Below are positions 18,629 to 26,121 of a stretch of 64,000 nt of DNA, in pieces (position 1 is the stretch's first letter; each line of letters opens with the position of its first letter). The notes below the pieces were generated by a model. The model saw only the letters and a program-made list of their open reading frames with translations, did no database searches and was not told where the DNA came from. Made by a program: the position numbers and the translations under genes. The DNA comes from an uncultured Prevotella sp. Lineage in GTDB: Bacteria; Bacteroidota; Bacteroidia; Bacteroidales; Bacteroidaceae. The stretch covers positions 31,364 to 95,363 of the forward strand of contig CAJOLE010000001.1 of the NCBI GenBank assembly GCA_905235325.1. Reading direction: 5' to 3'.

Positions 18629-19207
18629 ATGACTGAGTTCTTACTTGCCCATTGGCTCGACATCACGACCACCGTCCTCGGGCTGGCCTACATTCTCTTA
18701 GAGTACAGGGCCAGCCTGTGGATGTGGGCCGTGGGCTTCCTGATGCAGTCGCTCGGCATCGTGCTCTACTACCAGAAGGGACTCTATGCCGACTGCGCCA
18801 TGGAGTTCTACTATCTCGCGATGACCGTCTATGGCTGGTGGCGCTGGGTCCACGGCGGCACAGCCCGCCAGGAGCTGCCCGTCAGCCGTTTCCCTAAAAG
18901 GCTCGTGGCCCCCTGGCTGCTGACTGTCGCCGCCGTCTGGGCCGTCATCTACTGGCTGCTCGTCACGTTCACCAACTCCAACGTGCCCTTGGCCGACAGC
19001 TTTACCACAGCCCTGAGCATCGTCGGCATCTGGGCGCTGGCGCATAAGTACCTGGAGCAGTGGTTCATCTGGATTACCGTCGACGTGGTCACGTCGGCCC
19101 TCTACTTCTACAAGGACATCCCTTTCAAGGCCTCGCTTTATGCTCTTTACGTGATAATTGCAATTTTTGGCTTTCTGAAGTGGCGGAAAATGATAAATAA
19201 TTCGTAA
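18629..19207 (+). CDS. pnuT: PnuC-family transporter, thiamine type (PnuT)
   Basis: A 192-residue integral membrane protein with about seven hydrophobic segments, the size of PnuC-type facilitators. YYLAMTVYGWWRW in the middle matches the PnuC Trp-rich substrate motif. VTSALYFYKDIPFKASLYAL near the C-terminus is also typical. PnuC imports nicotinamide riboside, but family members under TPP riboswitches next to thiamine TonB receptors (PnuT) import thiamine. The context, not the sequence alone, decides for thiamine. Thiamine pyrophosphokinase, often the third gene of the unit, is absent, because the next gene is a PfkB kinase with its own promoter. Confidence 0.85.
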   Translation: MTEFLLAHWLDITTTVLGLAYILLEYRASLWMWAVGFLMQSLGIVLYYQKGLYADCAMEFYYLAMTVYGWWRWVHGGTARQELPVSRFPKRLVAPWLLTVAAVWAVIYWLLVTFTNSNVPLADSFTTALSIVGIWALAHKYLEQWFIWITVDVVTSALYFYKDIPFKASLYALYVIIAIFGFLKWRKMINNS

Positions 19208-19212
19208 CTTTG
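19205..19212 (+). promoter_or_regulatory. -7 promoter box of the PfkB kinase gene
   Basis: TAACTTTG followed by CACCC. It overlaps the pnuT stop codon and lies about 26 nt before the ATG at 19239, so the kinase can be expressed apart from the TPP-controlled genes. Confidence 0.7.
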
Positions 19213-19238
19213 CACCCACTAAGCCAAACAGTAACCGT

Positions 19239-20174
19239 ATGAGAAAAGTAATTGGAATAGGCGAGACCGTGCTCGACATCATCTTCCGCGACGAGCAGCC
19301 CATACAGGCCGTGCCCGGCGGCTCGGCCTTCAACGCTGTCATCTCGCTGGGGCGCGCCGGTGTCAGCACCGTGTTCATCAGCGAGGCGGGCAACGACCGC
19401 GTGGGTCAGCGGGTCATCAGCTATCTCGAGGAGAATGGCGTCGATGCCTCCAACGTCTGCGTCTTCCCCGACTCGAAGTCGCCCATCTCGCTGGCCTTCC
19501 TCGACGACCAGAACAATGCCGACTACATCTTCTACAAGGACCACCCGCACGACCGGCTCGACTTCTCCTACCCGGAAATCAGCGAGAACGACGTCGTGCT
19601 CTACGGCTCCTTCTTCGCCATCAACCCCGTGGTGCGCCCGCAGGTGCAGGGATTTCTGGAGTATGCCCGCCAGCGCGGCGCCATCCTCTACTACGACGTC
19701 AACTACCGCTCCTCTCACCGCAACGACCTGATGAAGGTGACATCCAATCTGCTTGAGAACTTCGAGCTGGCCGACATCGTGCGCGGTTCCGACGAGGACT
19801 TCCAGGTGATGTACAACAAGAACGATGCCGACAGCGTCTACCGTTCCGAGATTTCGTTCTACACCAAGAAGTTCATCTACACCCGCGGCGCCCAGCCCGT
19901 CGAGGTGAGGGCCGAGCAGGGTTTCGCCAAGCAGTACCCCGTGCCGCCCACCGCGACCGTCAGCACCATCGGTGCCGGCGACAACTTCAACGCCGGGTTC
20001 GTCTACGGGCTCATCCGCTACGGCATCACCCGCGACGACATCGAGCGCGGGCTCACCGAGCAGCAGTGGGATCAGGTCATGGCCTGCGCACAGGCCTTCT
20101 CGGCCAACTGCTGCCAGACGCTGAACAACAGCGTCGATCCCGACTTCGCCGCCCGGATGCGCCTCCCCCAATAA
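19239..20174 (+). CDS. PfkB-family carbohydrate kinase
   Basis: A 311-residue ribokinase-fold protein. It has the N-terminal GETVLDIIF start, the substrate loop VPGGSAFNAVISLGRAG (about residues 28-44) and the catalytic C-terminal motif TIGAGDNFNAGFVYGL (about 246-261), with Asp as the base. Such enzymes phosphorylate fructose, other sugars or nucleosides. The exact sugar cannot be read from the sequence, although Bacteroidota homologues are often called fructokinase. Its own -7 box separates it from the thiamine unit. A CCCAT-rich spacer separates it from the flavodiiron gene. Confidence 0.88.
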   Translation: MRKVIGIGETVLDIIFRDEQPIQAVPGGSAFNAVISLGRAGVSTVFISEAGNDRVGQRVISYLEENGVDASNVCVFPDSKSPISLAFLDDQNNADYIFYKDHPHDRLDFSYPEISENDVVLYGSFFAINPVVRPQVQGFLEYARQRGAILYYDVNYRSSHRNDLMKVTSNLLENFELADIVRGSDEDFQVMYNKNDADSVYRSEISFYTKKFIYTRGAQPVEVRAEQGFAKQYPVPPTATVSTIGAGDNFNAGFVYGLIRYGITRDDIERGLTEQQWDQVMACAQAFSANCCQTLNNSVDPDFAARMRLPQ

Positions 20175-20175
20175 G

Positions 20176-20228
20176 CCATTACCCCCCATCACCCCCATCC
20201 AGCCCATATTGCCCATCAAAACCCCATC
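20176..20228. repeat. CCCAT-rich low-complexity spacer
   Basis: A spacer made of repeated CCCAT-like words between the PfkB and flavodiiron genes. It leaves no recognisable ribosome-binding site before the ATG at 20235. A similar CCCAT-type stretch occurs inside repeat copy D near 50375-50400. Confidence 0.6.
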
Positions 20229-20234
20229 AACAAT

Positions 20235-21446
20235 ATGAAAGAAATCACTAACAAGATCTACTACGTCGGCGTCAACGACCGCAACAAGACGCTCTTCGAG
20301 GGCCTCTGGCCCCTCCCCAACGGCGTGAGCTATAACGCCTACCTCATCGACGACGAGAAGGTCTGCCTCGTCGACACCGTCGAGGCCGACTTCTTCATGC
20401 CCTTCCTCGAGAACATCCGCGAGGTCATCGGCGACCGCCCCATCGACTACGTCGTGGTCAACCACATGGAGCCCGACCACAGCGGCTCGCTGGCCCTGCT
20501 CCGCCAGTTCTATCCCAACATCGAGATCATCGGCAACAAGAAGACCTTCGACATGATGGCCGGCTTCTACCGCCTCACCACCGGCCTCCACGAGGTGAAG
20601 AACGGCGACACCCTCTCGCTCGGCGCCCACCAGCTGCAGTTCGTCCTCACCCCGATGGTCCACTGGCCCGAGACGATGATGACCCTCGCCACCGTTCCGT
20701 CTGTTGCTGTATTACAGCAACAAACAGTACTCTTCAGCGGCGACGCCTTCGGCTGCTTCGGCGCCCTCAACGGCGCCTACGTCGACGAGCAGATGAACTG
20801 CGACACGTTCTGGCTCGAGATGACGCGCTACTACTCCAACATCGTCGGCAAGTACGGCACGCCCGTGCAGATGGCCCTCAAGAAGCTCGCCGGCGTCAAG
20901 GTCGACTACATCTGCGCCACGCACGGCCCCGTCTGGCACGAATATGTTGAGAAGGTTATCGGCATCTACGACCGCCTCTCGCGCTATGAGGCCGAGCCGG
21001 GCCTCGTCATCTGCTACGGCACGATGTACGGCAACACCGAGCGCGCCGCCGAGGTCATTGCCCGCAGCGCCGCCCAGGCCGGACTGAAGAACATCGTGAT
21101 GTACAACGTATCTCAGACCCACCACTCCTACATCATCCGCGACCTCTTCCGCTACCGCGGACTCATCGTCGGCGCACCCACCTACAACACCGGCCTCTAC
21201 CACGAGATGAACGTCCTGCTCGACGAGCTGTCGCAGAAGGACATCAAGGGTCGCCTCTTCGGCTGGTTCGGCTCCTACAGCTGGGCCTCGAAGGCCGTCG
21301 GCGAGATTTCCCGGTGGAACGACGAAAGGCTGAAGTACGAGCCCGTCGGCGAGCCGGTCGAAATCAAGCAGGCCCTCAATGCCGAGACCCTCGCCAAGTG
21401 CGAAGCCCTCGGCCGCGCCATGGCCGAACGGTTGCTGGCCGATTAG
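20235..21446 (+). CDS. FprA-type flavodiiron protein
   Basis: A 403-residue two-domain protein. The N-terminal metallo-beta-lactamase domain carries the diiron ligands in VNHMEPDHSG (near 77-86), FSGDAFG and ATHGPVWH. The C-terminal flavodoxin domain starts near residue 255 with CYGTMYGNTERAAEVIA, the FMN phosphate loop, and GAPTYNTGLYHEM follows. These enzymes reduce O2 to water or NO to N2O and protect anaerobes from oxygen and nitrosative stress. No rubredoxin domain is fused. The start at 20235 is the first Met and is not preceded by a clear Shine-Dalgarno sequence. Confidence 0.94.
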   Translation: MKEITNKIYYVGVNDRNKTLFEGLWPLPNGVSYNAYLIDDEKVCLVDTVEADFFMPFLENIREVIGDRPIDYVVVNHMEPDHSGSLALLRQFYPNIEIIGNKKTFDMMAGFYRLTTGLHEVKNGDTLSLGAHQLQFVLTPMVHWPETMMTLATVPSVAVLQQQTVLFSGDAFGCFGALNGAYVDEQMNCDTFWLEMTRYYSNIVGKYGTPVQMALKKLAGVKVDYICATHGPVWHEYVEKVIGIYDRLSRYEAEPGLVICYGTMYGNTERAAEVIARSAAQAGLKNIVMYNVSQTHHSYIIRDLFRYRGLIVGAPTYNTGLYHEMNVLLDELSQKDIKGRLFGWFGSYSWASKAVGEISRWNDERLKYEPVGEPVEIKQALNAETLAKCEALGRAMAERLLAD

Positions 21447-21461
21447 GTTTTATCCAGCTAT

Positions 21462-21989
21462 TCACAACAGGTGCTGCAGCTCGGCGATTGACGTGGCCAC
21501 GCGGATGTGCTGCCGCCACTCGCCGCGCACCATGCCGCGCTGCCCGAGGTCGTCGAGCAGGCGGATGAGCCCGTCCCAGAATCCGCCGGCGTTGTAGAGG
21601 ACGACCGGCTTCTGGTGGTAGCCGATGGTGGCCGAGGCCGCCACGGTGAAAACCTCGTCGAGCGTGCCGATGCCACCGGGCAGGGCCACGAAGACGTCGG
21701 CCTGGTCCATCATCAGCTGCTTGCGGTCGGTCAGGTTGTCGCAGGGAATCTCAACGTCCACATACTGGCTCGTGCGCCCCGACTTCTCGACGATCATGGG
21801 CACCACGCCGATGGTGCGGCCACCGGCCTCGTGGGCGGCGCGCGCCACGGCCTCCATCAGTCCCTGGTTCACGCCGCCGTAGACGATGTCGTGGCCGTTC
21901 TCGGCCGCCCACCGTCCCAGTTGCTCCGCTGCCCGGAAGAACTCAGGGTCAATCTGCTCGTTGGCAGAACAAAAAACGCAAATCTTCAT
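21462..21989 (-). CDS. LOG-family protein (TIGR00730)
   Basis: A 175-residue Rossmann-fold protein. It begins KICVFCSANEQIDPEF and has VYGGVNQGLMEAVARAAHEA. It also has the diagnostic PGGxGTxxE box as LPGGIGTLDEVF near residue 105. Members of the LOG (Lonely Guy) family are nucleoside 5'-monophosphate phosphoribohydrolases, known for releasing cytokinins from their ribotides. In bacteria the usual substrate is uncertain. The gene converges on the flavodiiron gene with 15 bp between the stops, and it has its own -7 box upstream. Confidence 0.92.
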   Translation of the reverse strand: MKICVFCSANEQIDPEFFRAAEQLGRWAAENGHDIVYGGVNQGLMEAVARAAHEAGGRTIGVVPMIVEKSGRTSQYVDVEIPCDNLTDRKQLMMDQADVFVALPGGIGTLDEVFTVAASATIGYHQKPVVLYNAGGFWDGLIRLLDDLGQRGMVRGEWRQHIRVATSIAELQHLL

Positions 21990-22033
21990 CTTCTCTTATG
22001 CTTTTAGCCTGAGTGTAACAGAATCCAGGCATG

Positions 22034-22041
22034 CAAAAGTA
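22034..22041 (-). promoter_or_regulatory. -7 promoter box of the LOG-family gene
   Basis: TACTTTTG followed by CATG on the minus strand, 44 nt before the ATG at 21989. Confidence 0.6.
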
Positions 22042-22114
22042 CGTAAAATCTGTGAAATCGCCATGTGTTCCAATAAAAAAATGTTGAATGTGTCAGTTAT
22101 TCCCGATTATTGTG

Positions 22115-22122
22115 TACCTTTG
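22115..22122 (+). promoter_or_regulatory. -7 promoter box of the SDR gene
   Basis: TACCTTTG followed by CAGCC, 32 nt before the ATG at 22155. It rules out the in-frame Met at 22110, which lies before the box. Confidence 0.65.
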
Positions 22123-22154
22123 CAGCCGCAAAACTTATAAACTGGATAAGACAA

Positions 22155-22847
22155 ATGGAAAAGACTGTTTTAGTAACGGGTGCCAACAAGGGCATCGGTT
22201 TTGGAATTGCGAAGCATCTCGGCCTGAGCGGCTGGAAAGTTATTATTGGTGCGCGCGACGCACAGCGGGCAGAGAAAGCCGTCGGCGAGCTGAAGGCACT
22301 GGGTGTCGACGTGGCGGGCTGGGTGAACATCGAGCTGAAGGACCTTGCCGGCATCGAGCGGGCCTCGAAGGAAATCCAGGAGAATTACTCTCAGTTGACG
22401 CTCCTCGTCAACAATGCCGGCATTCCCGGCGACATGAGCGTCGACAGCGTGCATACGGAGATTGACGTCGTCCGCGAGACGCTCGACGTGAACTTTGTTG
22501 GCACTTTCGCGCTGACCAAGGCGCTGGCTCCCCTGCTGAGCAAGAACGGCGGGCGCATTGCCAACATCACCGTGCCCTCTGAAATCAGCCCCTACTGGCA
22601 CCCCCTGGCCTACGTCACGAGCAAGGCCGCCCAGAATGCAATGGTGGGGGTGATGGCCATTGAGAACGCCGTGGAGATCTTCTCCGTCCACCCGGGGCCG
22701 ACGACCACCGACCTCAACGGCAACATGGCAATCCCGGGCTTCCACGACATTGATACGGTCGGCGAGAAGTTTGCCGAGCTGATTAACGACGGGCAGAGCC
22801 ACCAGGGCGAGTTTATCGAGCTCTATCCGATAGTCAAGGAAGACTAA
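22155..22847 (+). CDS. Short-chain dehydrogenase/reductase
   Basis: A 230-residue classical SDR. The NAD(P)-binding motif is TGANKGIGFGIAKH at residues 8-21. NNAG is present in LVNNAGIPG, and the catalytic Tyr and Lys appear as YVTSK in HPLAYVTSKAAQNA. The third triad residue is probably the Ser in VPSEISPY. It resembles the carbonyl reductase-like subgroup. The substrate cannot be told. The start at 22155 is chosen because the promoter lies between it and the next upstream Met. No gene follows on this strand for 336 bp. Confidence 0.9.
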   Translation: MEKTVLVTGANKGIGFGIAKHLGLSGWKVIIGARDAQRAEKAVGELKALGVDVAGWVNIELKDLAGIERASKEIQENYSQLTLLVNNAGIPGDMSVDSVHTEIDVVRETLDVNFVGTFALTKALAPLLSKNGGRIANITVPSEISPYWHPLAYVTSKAAQNAMVGVMAIENAVEIFSVHPGPTTTDLNGNMAIPGFHDIDTVGEKFAELINDGQSHQGEFIELYPIVKED

Positions 22848-23132
22848 TACCCCGCTGCGTCCCGGAACAGGTTGTTCAATCGGGTGTATCGGTTTATTGC
22901 ATACCGCCCCCACCCCTGTCCCTCCCCAAGTAGGGCAGGGGCGGGGGTGGAATCAGTAACTACAATCCTGTCTGACAACATATTGAATGCTCTGATTTCG
23001 GGAAAAACAGAAAATTCTTCTGTCAGAGGGGGCGCTTGAAAGCATTTTGTGGAGGATTCTTCTAAATTTCCGGCGGAAATAGGTACGTTTTCCAATTTTC
23101 GCCTAAAATTTGGTGGATATTTCTAAAACCCG
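22848..23132. other. Intergenic region with one GC-rich hairpin, no gene
   Basis: This stretch between the SDR and metY genes holds the C-rich inverted repeat at 22904-22950. The rest is AT-richer, and I found no gene in it. The minus-strand open frame across it is produced by the repeat and has no recognisable protein features. Confidence 0.6.
22904..22950. repeat. REP-like GC-rich inverted repeat
   Basis: The left arm is a C-rich stretch (CCGCCCCCACCCCTG). The right arm, AGGGCAGGGGCGGGGGTGG, can pair with it with a few mismatches, around a loop containing CCCCAAGT. Its position 57 bp after the SDR stop would fit a transcript-end hairpin. The minus strand of the left arm also has four G-runs. 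Confidence 0.6.
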
Positions 23133-23140
23133 TAACTTTG
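23133..23140 (+). promoter_or_regulatory. -7 promoter box of metY
   Basis: TAACTTTG followed by CACCC, 43 nt before the ATG at 23184. AAAGAAAGGAACAG before the ATG could act as a weak ribosome-binding site. Confidence 0.7.
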
Positions 23141-23183
23141 CACCCAGAAATCAAATAATAACTTAAAAAGAAAGGAACAGATT

Positions 23184-24476
23184 ATGAGTACAAAGAAAAA
23201 TTATCGCTTCGAAACCCTCCAGCTCCATGTAGGCCAGGAACAGGCTGACCCCGCAACCGACGCGCGCGCAGTACCTATCTACCAGACGACGAGCTATGTG
23301 TTCCACAACTCACAGCACGCAGCCGACCGCTTCGGCCTGCGCGATGCCGGTAACATCTACGGCCGCCTGACCAACTCGACACAGGGCGTGTTCGAGGATC
23401 GCGTGGCTGCCCTCGAGGGCGGTGTGGCCGGCCTGGCTGTCGCCTCCGGCGCAGCTGCTATCACCTATGCCCTGCAGAACATCGTTCAGGCCGGCGACCA
23501 CATCGTGGCTGCCGACAACCTCTACGGTGGCTCATACAACCTCATTACTCATACACTCTCGACGCAGGGCATTTCCAACACCATCGTTAACGTCAACGAC
23601 CTTGCTGCCTTAGAGGCTGCCATCCAGCCCAACACAAAGGTCGTGTTTGCCGAGACCTTCGGCAATCCCAACTCCGACGTGCTCGACATTGAGGGCGTTG
23701 CAGCCGTGGCCCATAAGCACGGTATTCCCTTCATCGTCGACAACACGTTCGGTACGCCTTACCTCATCCGTCCTCTGGAGCATGGGGCTGACATCGTTGT
23801 ACATTCAGCCACCAAGTTCCTGGGCGGTCACGGTACATCGTTAGGCGGCGTCATCGTCGACGGCGGCAAGTTCGACTGGCAGGCCAATCCCGACAAGTTC
23901 CCCACGCTGGCCAAGCCCGACCCCTCGTACCACGGCATCGTCTTTGCCGAGGCCGTCGGCGCAGCTGCCTTCGTCACCCGCATCCGTGCCGTCATCCTGC
24001 GTGACACCGGTGCAACAATCTCGCCCTTCAACGCCTTCATCCTGCTTCAGGGCGTCGAGACGCTGAGCCTGCGCGTAGAGCGCCACGTGGAGAACGCGCT
24101 GAAGGTGGTTGACTTCCTGAGCAAGCACCCGAAGGTGGCCAAGGTGAACCATCCGGCACTCGAGAACCATCCCGACCACCAGCTCTACAAGAAGTACTTC
24201 CCCAACGGCGGCGGCTCAATCTTCACCTTCGAGATTAAGGGCGGACAGGACGAGGCATGGCGCTTCATCGACGCCCTGCAGATCTTCTCGCTGCTGGCCA
24301 ACGTGGCCGACGTGAAGAGTCTGGTGATTCATCCCTACACCACCACCCACTCGCAGCTGTCGCCCGAGGAGCTGGAGGAGCAGCACATCACGCCTGCTAC
24401 CATACGTCTCTCAATCGGCACCGAGCACATTGACGACATCATCAGTGACTTGGAACAGGCATTTGAACAAATTTAA
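23184..24476 (+). CDS. metY: O-acetylhomoserine sulfhydrylase
   Basis: A 430-residue Cys/Met-metabolism PLP enzyme of the MetY length class. It begins [19 protein letters not shown]. The PLP-binding motif is [12 protein letters not shown] near residue 205, and the Lys forms the Schiff base. The long insertion after it ([18 protein letters not shown]) is typical of O-acetylhomoserine aminocarboxypropyltransferases rather than the shorter MetB/MetC enzymes. It makes homocysteine from O-acetylhomoserine and sulfide. cysK follows 92 bp later with its own promoter, so the two sulfide-fixing enzymes sit side by side. Confidence 0.94.
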   Translation: MSTKKNYRFETLQLHVGQEQADPATDARAVPIYQTTSYVFHNSQHAADRFGLRDAGNIYGRLTNSTQGVFEDRVAALEGGVAGLAVASGAAAITYALQNIVQAGDHIVAADNLYGGSYNLITHTLSTQGISNTIVNVNDLAALEAAIQPNTKVVFAETFGNPNSDVLDIEGVAAVAHKHGIPFIVDNTFGTPYLIRPLEHGADIVVHSATKFLGGHGTSLGGVIVDGGKFDWQANPDKFPTLAKPDPSYHGIVFAEAVGAAAFVTRIRAVILRDTGATISPFNAFILLQGVETLSLRVERHVENALKVVDFLSKHPKVAKVNHPALENHPDHQLYKKYFPNGGGSIFTFEIKGGQDEAWRFIDALQIFSLLANVADVKSLVIHPYTTTHSQLSPEELEEQHITPATIRLSIGTEHIDDIISDLEQAFEQI

Positions 24477-24520
24477 GGAATAATATCCCAAAGAAATTTG
24501 GCCGTTTACTCTGAACATAG

Positions 24521-24528
24521 TATCTTTG
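24521..24528 (+). promoter_or_regulatory. -7 promoter box of cysK
   Basis: TATCTTTG followed by CACG, 40 nt before the ATG at 24569. Confidence 0.65.
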
Positions 24529-24568
24529 CACGCGGATAAAACCAACCACAACAGTAATATATAACATT

Positions 24569-25516
24569 ATGGCACAGATAGCAAAACAGCTGACCGAGCT
24601 CATCGGCAACACTCCTCTTCTTGAGCTCAACAAATTCTCGCAGTCCAAGGGTCTTGACACTCCGGTCATCGCCAAAGTTGAATACTTCAATCCCGGCGGC
24701 AGCGTGAAAGACCGTATTGCCCTGGCAATGATTGAGGATGCCGAACAGAAGGGCATCCTGAAGCCGGGCGCAACCATCATCGAGCCTACCAGCGGCAATA
24801 CCGGCGTGGGACTGGCTCTCGTAAGTGCCGTCAAGGGCTATCGCCTCATCCTGACGATGCCCGAGACGATGAGTATCGAGCGTCGCAATCTGGTGAAAGC
24901 CTACGGAGCCGAAGTGCGACTCACCTCTGGCAAGGACGGTATGCCCGGTGCCATCCGTGCTGCCGAGGAGCTGCGCGAGAGCATCCCCGGTGCGGTCATC
25001 CTGCAGCAGTTTGAGAACCCCGCCAACCCTGCCAAGCACCTGGCAACCACAGGCCCCGAGGTCTGGGCTCAGACCGACGGCAAGGTCGACATCTTCGTGG
25101 CCGGCGTGGGTACGGGCGGTACGGTCTCTGGTGTGGCCAAATATCTGAAGAGCAAGAATCCGTCGGTGAAGATTGTGGCCGTCGAGCCGAAGTCCTCGCC
25201 CGTCCTGAACGGCGGACAGAGCGGTCCGCACAAGATTCAGGGCATCGGAGCCGGCTTCGTTCCCAAGACCTATAACGCTGAGTTGGTCGACGAGGTGTTC
25301 GACGTCGACAACGACGACGCCATCCGCACCGGCCGTCAGCTGGCTCAGAGCGAGGGTCTGCTGGTAGGCATCAGCAGCGGTGCCGCAGCATTTGCCGCCG
25401 CCGAGGTAGCCAAGCGTCCCGAGAACAAGGGCAAGCGCGTTGTCGTGCTGCTGCCCGACACGGGTGAGCGCTACCTCTCGACCGTGCTCTACGCCTTCGA
25501 CGACTACCCACTCTAA
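24569..25516 (+). CDS. cysK: Cysteine synthase A
   Basis: A 315-residue fold-type II PLP enzyme that makes cysteine from O-acetylserine and sulfide. It begins [16 protein letters not shown]. The PLP Lys is in [15 protein letters not shown] near residue 43. [18 protein letters not shown] is the substrate loop, and [14 protein letters not shown] is the phosphate-binding loop. [14 protein letters not shown] near the C-terminus completes the O-acetylserine sulfhydrylase pattern. It is a complete gene of normal length. Downstream lies a weak candidate terminator and then repeat copy B. Confidence 0.96.
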   Translation: MAQIAKQLTELIGNTPLLELNKFSQSKGLDTPVIAKVEYFNPGGSVKDRIALAMIEDAEQKGILKPGATIIEPTSGNTGVGLALVSAVKGYRLILTMPETMSIERRNLVKAYGAEVRLTSGKDGMPGAIRAAEELRESIPGAVILQQFENPANPAKHLATTGPEVWAQTDGKVDIFVAGVGTGGTVSGVAKYLKSKNPSVKIVAVEPKSSPVLNGGQSGPHKIQGIGAGFVPKTYNAELVDEVFDVDNDDAIRTGRQLAQSEGLLVGISSGAAAFAAAEVAKRPENKGKRVVVLLPDTGERYLSTVLYAFDDYPL

Positions 25517-25532
25517 GTAGCGGTTAAAAAAC

Positions 25533-25570
25533 AACTTGGTCTGTAACGATATTGTACCAAGTGTTTCTTG
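25533..25570 (+). terminator. Candidate weak terminator after cysK
   Basis: A 7-bp stem (ACTTGGT with ACCAAGT) around a 15-nt loop, followed by GTTTCTTGT. The stem is short and the T-run is interrupted, so this is tentative. Confidence 0.35.
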
Positions 25571-25646
25571 TCATTGCTAAAGTGACGGTGAGCGTCAGGG
25601 CTTGCAGCCCGGGGAACCGAGGCTATGTAAGTCAATAAGAGGATTT

Positions 25647-25717
25647 ATCCTACACTCCCTACACTCCCTACACCTGCCCGACTTTTTTAGGTGTAGGAAG
25701 TGTAGGAAGTGTAGGAT
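25647..25717. repeat. Long inverted repeat (hairpin) of copy B
   Basis: Two 29-nt arms flank a 13-nt loop (GCCCGACTTTTTT). On the plus strand the arm is built of CCTACACTC, CCTACACTC and CCTACACCT. The opposite arm carries GGAAG in place of GGGAG, so two positions are mispaired. Confidence 0.9.
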
Positions 25718-25903
25718 AAAACCTGTAAATAACAACTATATACCGTGGCAGGGCGCAAGGGGAAACGCCGCCGACGAGGCTGATTGGCCTGTCTGCGACG
25801 CAGAACCGACACCGGAACCTGCACCTGACCCTACACCTTGGGAGCAGGCAGACGGGAATGATACTGCATGGTGGATTTTCAGCAAAACCCGCCGACTTTT
25901 GGG

Positions 25904-25943
25904 CAAAACCCGCCGCCTTTTGCGCAAAAGGCGGCGGGTTTTG
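25904..25943. repeat. 40-bp perfect palindrome in copy B
   Basis: Two 21-nt-unit cores face each other around GC-GC. Each half is CAAAACCCGCCGCCTTTTGC, and the second half is its exact reverse complement. Confidence 0.9.
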
Positions 25944-26105
25944 GGCGTCGTGTCTGTTCATGTTGTGCCTAACAAACCGAAATATCAAAAGAACCACCTG
26001 TCGCCGGCGGCAAATCAAGGAGGTCGCAGCGGCGTTACGTCCATAATTTTATTCTACACGTAAAAAAGGTTGAGGCAGAACAGCGCGAATATCAAAAAGT
26101 TTTTG

Positions 26106-26113
26106 TACCTTTG
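26106..26113 (+). promoter_or_regulatory. -7 promoter box of the DEAD-box helicase gene
   Basis: TACCTTTG followed by CACAC, 8 nt before the ATG at 26122, so the leader is only a few nucleotides. Confidence 0.7.
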
Positions 26114-26121
26114 CACACAAG

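Larger units (their letters stand above)
25640..25945 (-). repeat. Composite intergenic repeat, copy B
   Basis: This has the same module order as copy A, read on the minus strand. There are 21-nt units at about 25878-25943, a 12-nt repeat block at 25802-25840, a TATATAGTTGT box near 25733-25744 and the hairpin at 25647-25717. It differs in that the unit nearest the DEAD-box gene is inverted relative to the other two, creating a 40-bp perfect palindrome. The spacer between copies A and B in the central part is alignable without gaps for about 180 bp. Confidence 0.85.
25571..26105. other. Intergenic region between cysK and the DEAD-box gene
   Basis: It contains repeat copy B (25640-25945). The 60-70 bp before copy B and the 150 bp after it show no gene, RNA motif or repeat that I can name. 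Confidence 0.6.

Noticed and set aside
19125-20663. 512-codon minus-strand frame over the PfkB and flavodiiron genes
   Set aside because: It is a shadow frame. The plus-strand genes have intact catalytic motifs.
22844-23095. Minus-strand frame across the REP-like hairpin
   Set aside because: It is generated by the repeat, with no conserved features, and overlaps no plausible gene context.
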